A DNA stretch of 64,000 nt from Aquabacterium sp. (GTDB lineage: Bacteria > Pseudomonadota > Gammaproteobacteria > Burkholderiales > Burkholderiaceae_C). The notes under the pieces are model-generated. The model saw only the letters and a list, made by a program, of their open reading frames with translations, was not told the DNA's origin and did not search any database. A program made the translations under genes and the position numbers. Shown here piece after piece: positions 16,329-27,458 of this stretch; within the stretch, counting starts at the first letter, position 1; every line of letters begins with the position of its first letter. Where the stretch lies: NCBI RefSeq assembly GCF_030652515.1, contig NZ_JAUSAR010000013.1, positions 147,094-211,093 of the forward strand, given 5' to 3'.

Positions 16329-18077
16329 ATGCACTCATTGATGGACGCCCGCGATCCCCACACCCCCCCGGCCGTGTTGGACCTGGACCGGGCGGCCCAC
16401 GCGGCCCTGGGCCGCCTCACCCAAGGCCTGTCACCGGCCGCCTTCTTGCTGGCTTACCTGGACTGGGCCGTGCACCTGGCCATCGCGCCCGGCAAGCAAC
16501 AGGCCTTGATCCAGAAGGCCCGCCAGCAATACCTGCGGCTGGCCGAGGTGGCATTGCCCACCACGAGCCCCACGGCGCCTTGCATTGAGCCCTTGCCCCA
16601 GGATCACCGCTTTGACGATCCGGCCTGGCGGCAATGGCCCTTCAACGTGATGGCCCAGGGCTTCCTGTTGACGCAGCAGTGGTGGCACTGCGCCACCACG
16701 GGCGTGCGCGGCGTGACCCCGCACCACGAAGACGTGATGACCTTCAATGCGCGGCAGGCGCTGGACATGCTGTCGCCTTCCAACTTCCTGGCCACCAACC
16801 CGCAGGCCTTGGCTGCCACCTTCAACGAGCAGGGCTTGAACCTGGTGCGTGGTGCTTTCAACGCGGCCGAGGACCTGACGCATGCGCTCAAGCACGAGCA
16901 CGGCACCGCCCCAGCATCATTCGTGGTGGGCCAGCACGTGGCGGCCACGCCTGGCCAGGTGGTGTTCCGCAACCACCTGATCGAGCTGATCCAGTACACG
17001 CCCACCACCGCCAAGGTCCACCCCGAGCCGATCCTGATCGTGCCCTCGTGGATCATGAAGTACTACATCCTGGACCTGTCGCCCCACAACTCGTTGGTGC
17101 GCTACCTGGTCGGGCAGGGGCACACGGTGTTCATCCTGTCATGGCGCAACCCCACGGCGGCCGACCGCGATCTGGGCATGGACGACTACCTCCAGCTTGG
17201 GCCGGTGGCCGCGATGAAAGCCGTCAAGCAACTGATGCCTGGCCGCCAGGTGCACGGCGTGGGCTATTGCCTGGGCGGTACCTTGCTGTCGATCGCGGCC
17301 GCCGCCTGGGCGCGCGATGGGGAGGCTGGCCTGGCCACCCTGAGCCTGCTGGCCACGCAAACCGATTTTGAAGAGCCGGGCGAGTTGTCCCTGTTCATCG
17401 ACGACAGCCAGCTCACCTACCTGGACGACCTGATGTGGGAGCAGGGCGTGCTGCAAGGGCCGCAGATGGGTGGCAGCTTCACCTACCTGAACACGCGCGA
17501 TCTGCTGTGGTCGCGCCTGGTGCGCGACTACCTGCTGGGCACCCGCCAGCCGCTCAACGACCTGATGTCGTGGAACCAGGACGTCACGCGCATGCCGCAC
17601 CGCATGCACTCGGAGTACCTGCGCAGCCTGTACCTGCACAACGACCTGTCCCATGGCAGCTACGAGGTGGGCGACCGGCCGGTGGCCTTGTCCGACATCA
17701 GCGTGCCGATCTTCTCGGTGGGCACCGTGAAGGACCACATCTCGCCCTGGCGTTCGGTCTACAAGCTGCACTTGCTGACCAGCGCGCCCATGACCTTCGC
17801 GCTGGCCAGTGGCGGGCACAACGCGGGCATCGTCAGCGAGCCCGGCCACGCGGGCCGCAGCTACCAGTTGCGCACCCGTCCCGAGGGCGCCCAGTACATG
17901 GATCCCGACACCTGGCTCGACACGGCCGAACACCACGAGGGTTCATGGTGGACAGCCTGGCAGAGCTGGTTGGCAGCCCATTCAGGCCAAGCGGTGAGGC
18001 CGCCCTCATTGGGCAACGCCAGGTTGGGACTGCCGCCGCTGGGCGATGCGCCAGGCCAATACGTGCTGACGCGCTAG
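16329..18077 (+). CDS. phaC: PHA synthase (PhaC-type alpha/beta hydrolase)
   Basis: 582 residues, the size of class I/II synthases. It polymerises (R)-hydroxyacyl-CoA into polyhydroxyalkanoate granules. The lipase-like box is GVGYCLGGT with nucleophile Cys314. Further triad members are the aspartate in GTVKDHISPW and the histidine in ASGGHNAGIV. Conserved synthase stretches such as VPSWIMKYYILDLSPHNS are present. It starts 4 bases after adh and ends 2 bases before the ATPase gene. No phaA or phaB is adjacent, so this may be a second synthase expressed under oxygen limitation. Confidence 0.9.
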   Translation: MHSLMDARDPHTPPAVLDLDRAAHAALGRLTQGLSPAAFLLAYLDWAVHLAIAPGKQQALIQKARQQYLRLAEVALPTTSPTAPCIEPLPQDHRFDDPAWRQWPFNVMAQGFLLTQQWWHCATTGVRGVTPHHEDVMTFNARQALDMLSPSNFLATNPQALAATFNEQGLNLVRGAFNAAEDLTHALKHEHGTAPASFVVGQHVAATPGQVVFRNHLIELIQYTPTTAKVHPEPILIVPSWIMKYYILDLSPHNSLVRYLVGQGHTVFILSWRNPTAADRDLGMDDYLQLGPVAAMKAVKQLMPGRQVHGVGYCLGGTLLSIAAAAWARDGEAGLATLSLLATQTDFEEPGELSLFIDDSQLTYLDDLMWEQGVLQGPQMGGSFTYLNTRDLLWSRLVRDYLLGTRQPLNDLMSWNQDVTRMPHRMHSEYLRSLYLHNDLSHGSYEVGDRPVALSDISVPIFSVGTVKDHISPWRSVYKLHLLTSAPMTFALASGGHNAGIVSEPGHAGRSYQLRTRPEGAQYMDPDTWLDTAEHHEGSWWTAWQSWLAAHSGQAVRPPSLGNARLGLPPLGDAPGQYVLTR

Positions 18078-18079
18078 CG

Positions 18080-20653
<2,574 letters not shown>

Positions 20654-20686
20654 CATGCACCCATCCTCAACGCTTTGGAGCCCTGC

Positions 20687-21109
20687 ATGAACATCCTGAT
20701 GCCCGTCGATGGGAGTGACTACACCAAGCGCATGCTGGCCTACATCGCTGCGCACGATGAGTTGCTGGGCCCCCAGCACGAGTTCACCATCCTGACGGTG
20801 GTGCCGCTGCTGCCTGCGGGCGTGACCGGCTTCCTGGAGCGCGCCATGGCCGATGCCTACTACGAAGACTGCGCGCAGGAGGTGCTGCGGCCCATCAAGG
20901 CATTCACCGACCAAAAGGGCTGGAAGGTTCAGTTGGTCAGCCGCAAGGGCCATGCCGCCGAGATGGTCGCGGAGTTCGCCGAGAAACACCCGACCGACCT
21001 GATCGTGATGGGCACCCATGGCCGCTCGCTCATCGGCAATGTGGTGCTGGGGTCGGTGGCCACCGGCGTGCTGGCGCGCACCAAGGTGCCTGTGCTGCTG
21101 GTGCGCTGA
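20687..21109 (+). CDS. Universal stress protein UspA family
   Basis: A 140-residue single Usp domain: MNILMPVDGSDYTKR at the N-terminus and the ATP-binding loop GTHGRSLIGNVVLGSVA near the C-terminus (G-x2-G-x9-G(S) pattern). The ATG at 20687 is preceded by GGAG at the right spacing; the ORF-track TTG at 20675 is less likely. The FNR-type box upstream suggests induction under low oxygen, as known for several Usp genes in Pseudomonas. Confidence 0.93.
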   Translation: MNILMPVDGSDYTKRMLAYIAAHDELLGPQHEFTILTVVPLLPAGVTGFLERAMADAYYEDCAQEVLRPIKAFTDQKGWKVQLVSRKGHAAEMVAEFAEKHPTDLIVMGTHGRSLIGNVVLGSVATGVLARTKVPVLLVR

Positions 21110-21277
21110 CCCTGAAATAGCCCGGGAATCGGGCAATATGTCATGCAGCGCGGTGCCCCGTCAGGTTTTCCCGGGGTTCGGCGTCTGATACTGGTGCTCA
21201 CACTGACGGATGCCAGTTTTCCACCATGTCACTGTTGGCCCTGAAACGCGCGGGTGTCGTTGTGGATCCCGCTGACC

Positions 21278-23821
21278 ATGGTTGAGCTGGCGCCCACACC
21301 GTTGCCCGCCAATGCGAACGAACCCTTGATGGACGGCGCGGCCGATGGGCCTGCGCAGCCCCGAGCGTCGGCCACCAGCGAGTTCGCCACCGCGCTGTCG
21401 CAGGGCTTCGGGGGTTTGCGTTTCCCGGCCGATCTGGAGCGGCGCTACCAGCAAGGCCGTGCCGATGAACGGTTGCGGCTGATCCACCGTGGCGTGTTCT
21501 GGGTGTTGCTGTTGTGGAACAGCCTCCTGCTCACTGATTGGCTGATGGTGCGCGACCAGTTCGGCAGCGCGCTGCAGTTGCGTTTGCTGTTCTACACCCC
21601 CCTGTGCTTGCTCTGGCTGCTTGGCATCAAACACCTGAGCTCCGCCGCGCGCGAATGGGTTGCGGCGGTCATGGGGCCGGTGGGGGCCGCCGTCACGATC
21701 TACCTGTGCTTGAACAGCCAGGACGAGTTGGCCCCGTCTTACCTGGTCGTCCTGTGCATGGTCCAGTTGATCAATGGCGGCATGATGCAGCTGCGGTTCT
21801 GGAAAGCCATGCTGGTGGACACCGTCATCCTGATGATGTACGCGTGGGCCGCCTTGACCCTGCCCAACCCGCCCACGGCGGTCATGATCGCGATGACGCT
21901 GGTCATGGTGTCGGTCATCGTGTTCACGCTGTATGGCAGCTACTGGCTGGAGCACGAAGACCGCTCCAACTGGCTGATGCTGGAGCACGAGCAATGGCTG
22001 CAACGCCAACTGGTGCAGGGCAACCAGCAATTGGAGAGACTCTCGCGTTTCGATCCCTTGACCTCGCTGGCCAACCGCCGTCATTTCGACGAGTTCCTGA
22101 AGCACACCTGGGCTCGCGCCAGCCACGACGGTGACGCCGCGGCCCTGCTGATGATCGACATCGACCACTTCAAGGCCTACAACGACGAGCATGGCCACCC
22201 GGCCGGTGATGCCTGCCTCCAGGCCGTGGCCGAGGCTTTGCGGGATTGCCTGCGCCAGCCTGAAGACCTGGTGGCACGCTACGGTGGCGAAGAGTTCATC
22301 GCGCTGTTGAGCCACTCGGACCTGCCGGCGGCCATGGTGGCGGCCGAGCGGGTGCGGGCTGGCGTGGCCAGCGGCACCACCCCGGTCACGGTGAGCATCG
22401 GGGTGGCCAGCGTGCGTCCTGGTGCCCACGGCATCACGCCGACCGGGCTGATGGCCGCGGCCGATCAAGCCTTGTACCAGGCCAAGGGCGACGGACGCAA
22501 CCGGGTGTGCTCGGCCGATGTCCAGCCATCGTCAGACCTGGCGCAGGTGCCGCCCGAGCCCCTGGCGACCTTGCCAGGCGAGCCGATCCCCTCCGCCGCG
22601 TTGCACGACGAGGTGGCGTTGGCCCAGGCGCAGATCGACCGCAGCTGTTCCTGGATGCGCTTTCCTGCCGCCCTGGAGCAGCAATTCCTGAACAACGGCG
22701 CCCCGGCTCGCCTGCGCTATCTGGTGCTCAGCGGGATCCTCTCGCTCTTCGTGTTCAATGGCTTCCTTTGGGCCGACTATCTGATGGCGGCGGACGTGTT
22801 CGAGCTGGCCGTCAAGATCCGCCTGGGCCTGTTCACACCCCTGGCCATCGCCTTGCTGCTGCTGGGCTGGTTTGGCCGCGACTGGGTGTTGCGCACTGTG
22901 CCGCCCATGCTGGTGGAGTGCCTGGTGCTGGTCAGTGGCGTGTTCTCGGCGGCCTGCGTGGCCTACATCCTGGCCGCCACCCGCAGCCCGACGGGGCAGT
23001 ACTACCACGTGGGCCTGATGGTGGTGGTCATTTACGCCAACATCGTGCAGCGGCTGCGCTTCTGGTACGCGCTGGCTTGCTCTGTGGCCATCCTGGCCAT
23101 GCACATTGGTGGAGTGCTGATGGTGCCCGCTTTCAATGAGCGCCTGATCCTGCCCGTCATCTCCCTGGTCGGCGCCACCGTGGTCTCCACCCTGATGGCC
23201 AACTACGCCATGGAGCGCGACGAGCGCAAGCGCTACCTGCTGGTTCTGCGGCAAAAGCAGTTGCTGCAAGATCTGGACGAGGTGCACCAACGCTTGCAGA
23301 ACCTGGCCCGGGTGGACGTGCTCACCGGCGCCTACAACCGCCGCCACCTGCAGGAGTATTTGCGCCAGACCTGGCAGCGGGCCCAGCACGGGCAAGGCGA
23401 GGTGGCCGTGATCATGCTGGACGTGGACCACTTCAAGAAATACAACGACCGCTATGGCCACCCGGCCGGCGACCGTTGCCTGGTCCAGGTGGCCGAGGTC
23501 ATGCAGGCCTGCCTGCGCCGACCTGGCGACCTCGTAGCCCGCTACGGTGGCGAGGAGTTCATCGCGGTGCTGCCGCAAACCAGCGCCGAGCTGGCGCAGC
23601 AAGCGGCCGAGCGCATACGCTTGGCCGTGCAAGCCTTGCAGGTTCGGCACGAAGGATCAGACACGGCCGCCATGGTGACGGTCAGCGTGGGTGTGGCCAG
23701 CGCGCGGGCCGGTGCCGGGCAGACCGAATCCGACCTGATCGCGGCGGCCGATGCGGCCCTGTACCAAGCCAAACACGGTGGCCGCAACCGGGTCAGCCTG
23801 GCCGCGGCCAGGCGAGCCTGA
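21278..23821 (+). CDS. Tandem membrane diguanylate cyclase (two sensor-GGDEF units)
   Basis: About 847 residues consisting of two homologous halves. Each half has a motif RFPA(D/A)LE, a multi-pass membrane domain of about 5-6 helices, a coiled linker and a GGDEF domain. Both active sites read RYGGEEF (about 336 and 757) and each has the D-x-DHFK substrate loop, so both should make cyclic-di-GMP from GTP. The inhibitory I-site RxxD is present only in the second half (RPGD); the first has QPED at that place. The start may be the ATG at 21278 or GTG at 21254. It ends 1 base from the convergent tetR gene. Confidence 0.85.
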   Translation: MVELAPTPLPANANEPLMDGAADGPAQPRASATSEFATALSQGFGGLRFPADLERRYQQGRADERLRLIHRGVFWVLLLWNSLLLTDWLMVRDQFGSALQLRLLFYTPLCLLWLLGIKHLSSAAREWVAAVMGPVGAAVTIYLCLNSQDELAPSYLVVLCMVQLINGGMMQLRFWKAMLVDTVILMMYAWAALTLPNPPTAVMIAMTLVMVSVIVFTLYGSYWLEHEDRSNWLMLEHEQWLQRQLVQGNQQLERLSRFDPLTSLANRRHFDEFLKHTWARASHDGDAAALLMIDIDHFKAYNDEHGHPAGDACLQAVAEALRDCLRQPEDLVARYGGEEFIALLSHSDLPAAMVAAERVRAGVASGTTPVTVSIGVASVRPGAHGITPTGLMAAADQALYQAKGDGRNRVCSADVQPSSDLAQVPPEPLATLPGEPIPSAALHDEVALAQAQIDRSCSWMRFPAALEQQFLNNGAPARLRYLVLSGILSLFVFNGFLWADYLMAADVFELAVKIRLGLFTPLAIALLLLGWFGRDWVLRTVPPMLVECLVLVSGVFSAACVAYILAATRSPTGQYYHVGLMVVVIYANIVQRLRFWYALACSVAILAMHIGGVLMVPAFNERLILPVISLVGATVVSTLMANYAMERDERKRYLLVLRQKQLLQDLDEVHQRLQNLARVDVLTGAYNRRHLQEYLRQTWQRAQHGQGEVAVIMLDVDHFKKYNDRYGHPAGDRCLVQVAEVMQACLRRPGDLVARYGGEEFIAVLPQTSAELAQQAAERIRLAVQALQVRHEGSDTAAMVTVSVGVASARAGAGQTESDLIAAADAALYQAKHGGRNRVSLAAARRA

Positions 23822-23822
23822 A

Positions 23823-24626
23823 TCAGTCAGGCTTGAAAACCTGGCGCACGTGGGCGACGATGTCGTCGGGCGCGGGCACCGTTTCCGAGCCGGGCACGGT
23901 CAATTGCATCCAGCGCCTCAGGCCGGCCCACGCGAACAGGTTGTGTTTGACGACCGAATCGAGGTCGGCCTTGAAGCCCGTGTCGGACCACGCGATGGCC
24001 GTGTGGACGGCCGTGCCCACCAGGCCGCTGGCGGCCAGTTTCAAATCGATCTCGGTGCTCACCTGTGGGTGCAAGCCCTGCGTCAGCGTTTCGATGACCT
24101 GCTGATAGACCAGCAGCGCCGATTGGCCTTCGCGGAGCTTGGATTGCTCGCGCCAGACGCCATCAATCAGGATGATCTGGACGCGGCGCGGGTCGTCGCG
24201 GATGAAGCGCAAGAAGGCGCCCAGGCCCGATTCCAGAAGCGCTTCTTCATTCAGTGGGGCCTGCATGATGGCGCCGCTGACGGCGGCCATGAGGTCGCGC
24301 ACCAAGTGCTTGAACACGGTGTCGAAAACCTCGTGCGTGCTCTTGAAGGATTCGTAGAAATAGCGCTCGCTCAGGCGTGATTGCGCGCAGATGTCGCGCA
24401 TGGTGGCCCGCGCGAACCCTTGCTGCCCAAAAACCTCGATGCCCGCATCGATCAGCCGCCGCCGCCGCAAACGGGTGCGCTCCTCCAGCGGGACGCCCGA
24501 GTACATGCGCGGTTTCACGTCGGCGGGTGGCGGTTGCAAAGGCATTGGGAATTGGACAACGACGATGGCTGATTTGATCGACACCTTGAGTATGGGGTCA
24601 TCCAGCCGTCGCAAGGGTGTTTCCAT
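23823..24626 (-). CDS. TetR/AcrR family regulator
   Basis: A TetR helix-turn-helix in FGQQGFARATMRDICAQSRLSERYFYESF, then a helical ligand domain. Length is 267 residues from the ATG at 24626, which has AAGGGG upstream. A shorter start at 24545 (MPLQPPP) would still include the whole DNA-binding domain. It is divergent from the secreted lipase-like gene, with about 210 bases between them containing a perfect 17-base inverted repeat, so it probably controls that gene. The ligand is unknown, perhaps a fatty acid or ester product. Confidence 0.82.
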   Translation of the reverse strand: METPLRRLDDPILKVSIKSAIVVVQFPMPLQPPPADVKPRMYSGVPLEERTRLRRRRLIDAGIEVFGQQGFARATMRDICAQSRLSERYFYESFKSTHEVFDTVFKHLVRDLMAAVSGAIMQAPLNEEALLESGLGAFLRFIRDDPRRVQIILIDGVWREQSKLREGQSALLVYQQVIETLTQGLHPQVSTEIDLKLAASGLVGTAVHTAIAWSDTGFKADLDSVVKHNLFAWAGLRRWMQLTVPGSETVPAPDDIVAHVRQVFKPD

Positions 24627-24747
24627 GCTTGTGAAAACCCCTTAGGTTGTCGTTTTAGCCCCCCTTTTGACTACCAGGCCCGTGTTCGCGGGGGGAAGGG
24701 TGAAAGGGCGGCTCACCTTGGCGCAAACCCTCTGATGAACTGCTTAA

Positions 24748-24764
24748 TCAGTTTGTCAAACTGA
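24748..24764. promoter_or_regulatory. Perfect inverted repeat TCAGTTTG-T-CAAACTGA, candidate TetR operator
   Basis: Eight-base arms around a single central base, about 72 bases before the lipase start codon. Size and symmetry suit a TetR dimer. Confidence 0.55.
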
Positions 24765-24775
24765 CCCCATGCGAT

Positions 24776-24798
24776 TAATCGATCGCTGGTAATCGATC
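24776..24798. repeat. Direct repeat TAATCGATC x2 (14-bp period) in lipase promoter region
   Basis: TAATCGATC at 24776 and again at 24790, just after the inverted repeat and before the ribosome binding site. It may be a second regulatory site; no binding protein can be assigned. Confidence 0.4.
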
Positions 24799-24835
24799 CC
24801 CGATAGGTTGCCGGAACCAAAATGGAGAGAGACTC

Positions 24836-26629
24836 ATGATGACCACCTTCTTTCGCCGCCCCGCTCTGGCACTGCCTTTGGCTGCCATGGCCCTGGCGGT
24901 GACGTCGGCCTACGCGGCCCCCACGGCCGGCCCATCCGGCATCGCCTTCTACACGGCCCCGGCCAGCCTCACCGGCGTCCATGGTGACCTGATCTCTTAC
25001 CGCACCACGACCGTCAACCTGGGTGCCACGGCGCCAGCCGTCAAGGCCTGGAACGTGATGTACCAGTCCACCGATTCGGTGGGCGCTGCCAACGTGGTCA
25101 CCGGCACGGTGCTGGTCCCGACGGCCGCCTGGGCGGGCACGGGTGAACGCCCCATCGTTTCATATGCCGTGGGCACCCACGGTCTGGCCCAACCTTGCGC
25201 GCCTTCGCTGCAAATGGCCGCTGGCAAGGACTATGAAGCCGCCAACATCGCCGCCGCCCTGAAGGCCGGTTACGCGGTTCTGGTTTCCGACTACGCGGGT
25301 TACACCACCGGCAGCACGCCCACTTACCTGGCCGGTGCTTCGCAAGGCAACGCCGTGCTGGACATCGTCCGCGCGGCCAGCCAAATCCCGTCGGTGGGCC
25401 TGAGCGCCACCGCCAAGACTGCCATCTGGGGTTACTCGCAAGGTGGCCAAAGCGCCTCCTGGGCCGCTGAACGCAAGGCCACCTACGTGCCCAGCCTGAA
25501 CCTGGTGGGCGTGGCCGCCGGCGGCACCCCCGCTGACTTCATCACCACGGCCAAGTACCTGGACGGCTCCAACGGCGCCTCCTTCCTGTTCGGCGGTGTG
25601 GTCGGCCTGGCCGAGCAATACCCCACCGCCATCCCGCTGGACACGCTGGCCAATGCCACTGGCCAAGCCGCCATCGCCCGTGCCAAGAACCAGTGCGTGT
25701 TCGAGTCGCTGTTCGACCTGATGAATGACAGCCTGTCCGAGTACACGGTGGGCAACCAGACGCTGGACCAGCTGATCGCCGTGCCCGCGATCAACGCCAC
25801 GCTGAAGGCGCAGAACCTGGGCGCCACCAAGGTCCCCGTGCCGATGTACCAGTACCACGGCCAGGCCGACGAGTTCATCCCCATCGAACAGCACGTGGAT
25901 TTGAAGCGCAAGTACTGCGCCAAGTTCAGCAATGTGTACTTCGACGTGTACCCCAGCGAGCACATCGTGACGCAGTTCCAGGCCGCACCCACCGTGCTGA
26001 CCTGGCTGGGTGACCGCTTCAATGGCAAGAGCGCGACCAGCAGCTGCCTGACCTTGTCGGCCGTGCCCAAATCGACCGCCAACCCCAACAAGGGCAACTT
26101 CGTGGTGTCCCTCAAGAGCTGGCCTCTGGTTGCCAGCGTGGGCCTGAAGACCCTGGGTCAGACCGTGAACCTGCCCACCACCTCGACCTTCACGGCCGAG
26201 ACGGACATCACGGCCCAACGCCTGACCGGCACCCTCTCGGTGCCGAACTTCAGCCAGTCGATCAAGATCCTGGGCATTGGCTCGCAGGTCGGCATGAAGA
26301 TCACGCCTGTGGGCGAGGCCACCGGCACGGTGTCGCTGGACAACGATGGCCAGTTGCACGTTCATGGCCTGGTCAAGGCCGACATCACGATCACGTCCCT
26401 GTCGGGTCTGCCGATCGGTTCGTGCAAGACGGTGACGCCAGTCGAGTTCCCCATCGACTTCGATGGTCCGATCTCTTCACTGGGCAATGGCAACCTGAAC
26501 TTCTCGGGCACGACGACCTTCCCGCAACTGAAGGGCTGCGGCGTCTCGGCGATCCTGACCGCGGTCATGTCCGGCCCTGGCCAGACCTACTCGTTCACCG
26601 TGAAGCCCCCGGCTCCCCGCAAGTTCTGA
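24836..26629 (+). CDS. Secreted lipase-like alpha/beta hydrolase with extra C-terminal domain
   Basis: 597 residues with a Sec signal peptide ending near AYA-AP (about 28). Residues about 35-400 match the secretory lipase (LIP) family: GYSQGGQ nucleophile (Ser201), HGQADEF (Asp345) and SEHIVTQ (His376) form a plausible triad. It should hydrolyse esters or lipids outside the cell. Residues about 410-597 form a separate beta-rich domain that I do not recognise (two cysteines, many Thr/Ser/Gly), ending in PPAPRKF. A strong terminator follows. Regulation by the divergent TetR is likely. Confidence 0.82.
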   Translation: MMTTFFRRPALALPLAAMALAVTSAYAAPTAGPSGIAFYTAPASLTGVHGDLISYRTTTVNLGATAPAVKAWNVMYQSTDSVGAANVVTGTVLVPTAAWAGTGERPIVSYAVGTHGLAQPCAPSLQMAAGKDYEAANIAAALKAGYAVLVSDYAGYTTGSTPTYLAGASQGNAVLDIVRAASQIPSVGLSATAKTAIWGYSQGGQSASWAAERKATYVPSLNLVGVAAGGTPADFITTAKYLDGSNGASFLFGGVVGLAEQYPTAIPLDTLANATGQAAIARAKNQCVFESLFDLMNDSLSEYTVGNQTLDQLIAVPAINATLKAQNLGATKVPVPMYQYHGQADEFIPIEQHVDLKRKYCAKFSNVYFDVYPSEHIVTQFQAAPTVLTWLGDRFNGKSATSSCLTLSAVPKSTANPNKGNFVVSLKSWPLVASVGLKTLGQTVNLPTTSTFTAETDITAQRLTGTLSVPNFSQSIKILGIGSQVGMKITPVGEATGTVSLDNDGQLHVHGLVKADITITSLSGLPIGSCKTVTPVEFPIDFDGPISSLGNGNLNFSGTTTFPQLKGCGVSAILTAVMSGPGQTYSFTVKPPAPRKF

Positions 26630-26655
26630 TCACCGCCTGAGGTGAACTGAACGCG

Positions 26656-26699
26656 AGGCCGACCCACCTTTGAAAAGGCGGGTCGGCCTTTTGTCTTTC
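26656..26699 (+). terminator. Rho-independent terminator after lipase gene
   Basis: The stem AGGCCGACCCaCC pairs with GGcGGGTCGGCCT across a short TTTGAAAA loop and is followed by the T-rich tract TTTTGTCTTT. It separates the lipase gene from the next gene. Confidence 0.9.
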
Positions 26700-26803
26700 T
26701 ACGGGTTTTCTCGCCCGGGTTTTACTGAGTGGGCATTTTGTCCCACCCTGTGCACACTGCCGGTTGACACCGATTTGGCGGAACAAATCTAAGGATTCGA
26801 AAA

Positions 26804-27457
26804 ATGGCACAAGTTCAAGTGGCGCGCAGCGCGGGCAAACAGTGGTTCGCCTTGCTGGCCCTGATTGGTGGGGCGATGGCGGCCGTGCTGTGGTGGTGGT
26901 CCCACCGCGATGATGCGGCCGTGAGCGAGCCTGTGGCCAGTTCGGCCCCTGCCCCCGAGGCCGCTGCTCTGGTCCAGCCAGTGGCGCTGGCCCAGCCCGC
27001 GGCCGCCTTGCCCACCACCGAGGCGGGCTTGATGGCCCAACAAGCCGCTGCCGCCCAGGTCGTGGCGCGTGCGCCCGCCATGAAGCCCATCACGGGGCCT
27101 GTCACGGAGCGCCCGGAGTTCGTGTCTGAAATGGAGTGGACGATGCTGAAAGGCGTTGCCCAGCAAAACGCCACGCCCGACGCGGAGCTGACGCGCCTGG
27201 TCAACAAGCTGCGCTTCATGAAGCAACTGGAGCTGTGGCAGTCGATGGAGCACTCCAATGACATGGCCAAACGCCAGCTGCTGGCCGAGCAACTGCTGGA
27301 CGATCTGCCCCAGCGCGTGGCCAATGCCGACCTGGACAAGCCAGAAGCCCAGAAGCTGCAAGCCTCCTTGCTGAAGGATGCCGTGAGCGACGAGCAAGCG
27401 CGCAAGAAGCGCGCTGAAGTGGAATCCCGCCGCCTGGGTGCTTCCGCCGCCAGCTGA
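26804..27457 (+). CDS. Membrane-anchored protein of unknown function
   Basis: Not recognised. 217 residues: a short basic N-terminus, one transmembrane helix (WFALLALIGGAMAAVLWWW), an Ala/Pro/Val-rich linker to about residue 100, then a charged helical region to the end. The layout (N-in anchor, Ala/Pro-rich stalk, helical periplasmic domain) resembles lipase foldases, and it follows a secreted lipase gene, but the foldase motif RxxFDY is absent and a terminator separates the two. TTGACA at 26764 may be its -35. It ends 1 base from the convergent glxD-like gene. Confidence 0.7.
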   Translation: MAQVQVARSAGKQWFALLALIGGAMAAVLWWWSHRDDAAVSEPVASSAPAPEAAALVQPVALAQPAAALPTTEAGLMAQQAAAAQVVARAPAMKPITGPVTERPEFVSEMEWTMLKGVAQQNATPDAELTRLVNKLRFMKQLELWQSMEHSNDMAKRQLLAEQLLDDLPQRVANADLDKPEAQKLQASLLKDAVSDEQARKKRAEVESRRLGASAAS

Positions 27458-27458
27458 T

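Noticed and set aside
21161-22468. 435-residue open frame antisense to the diguanylate cyclase
   Set aside because: Shadow frame; the plus strand has intact GGEEF and DHFK motifs.
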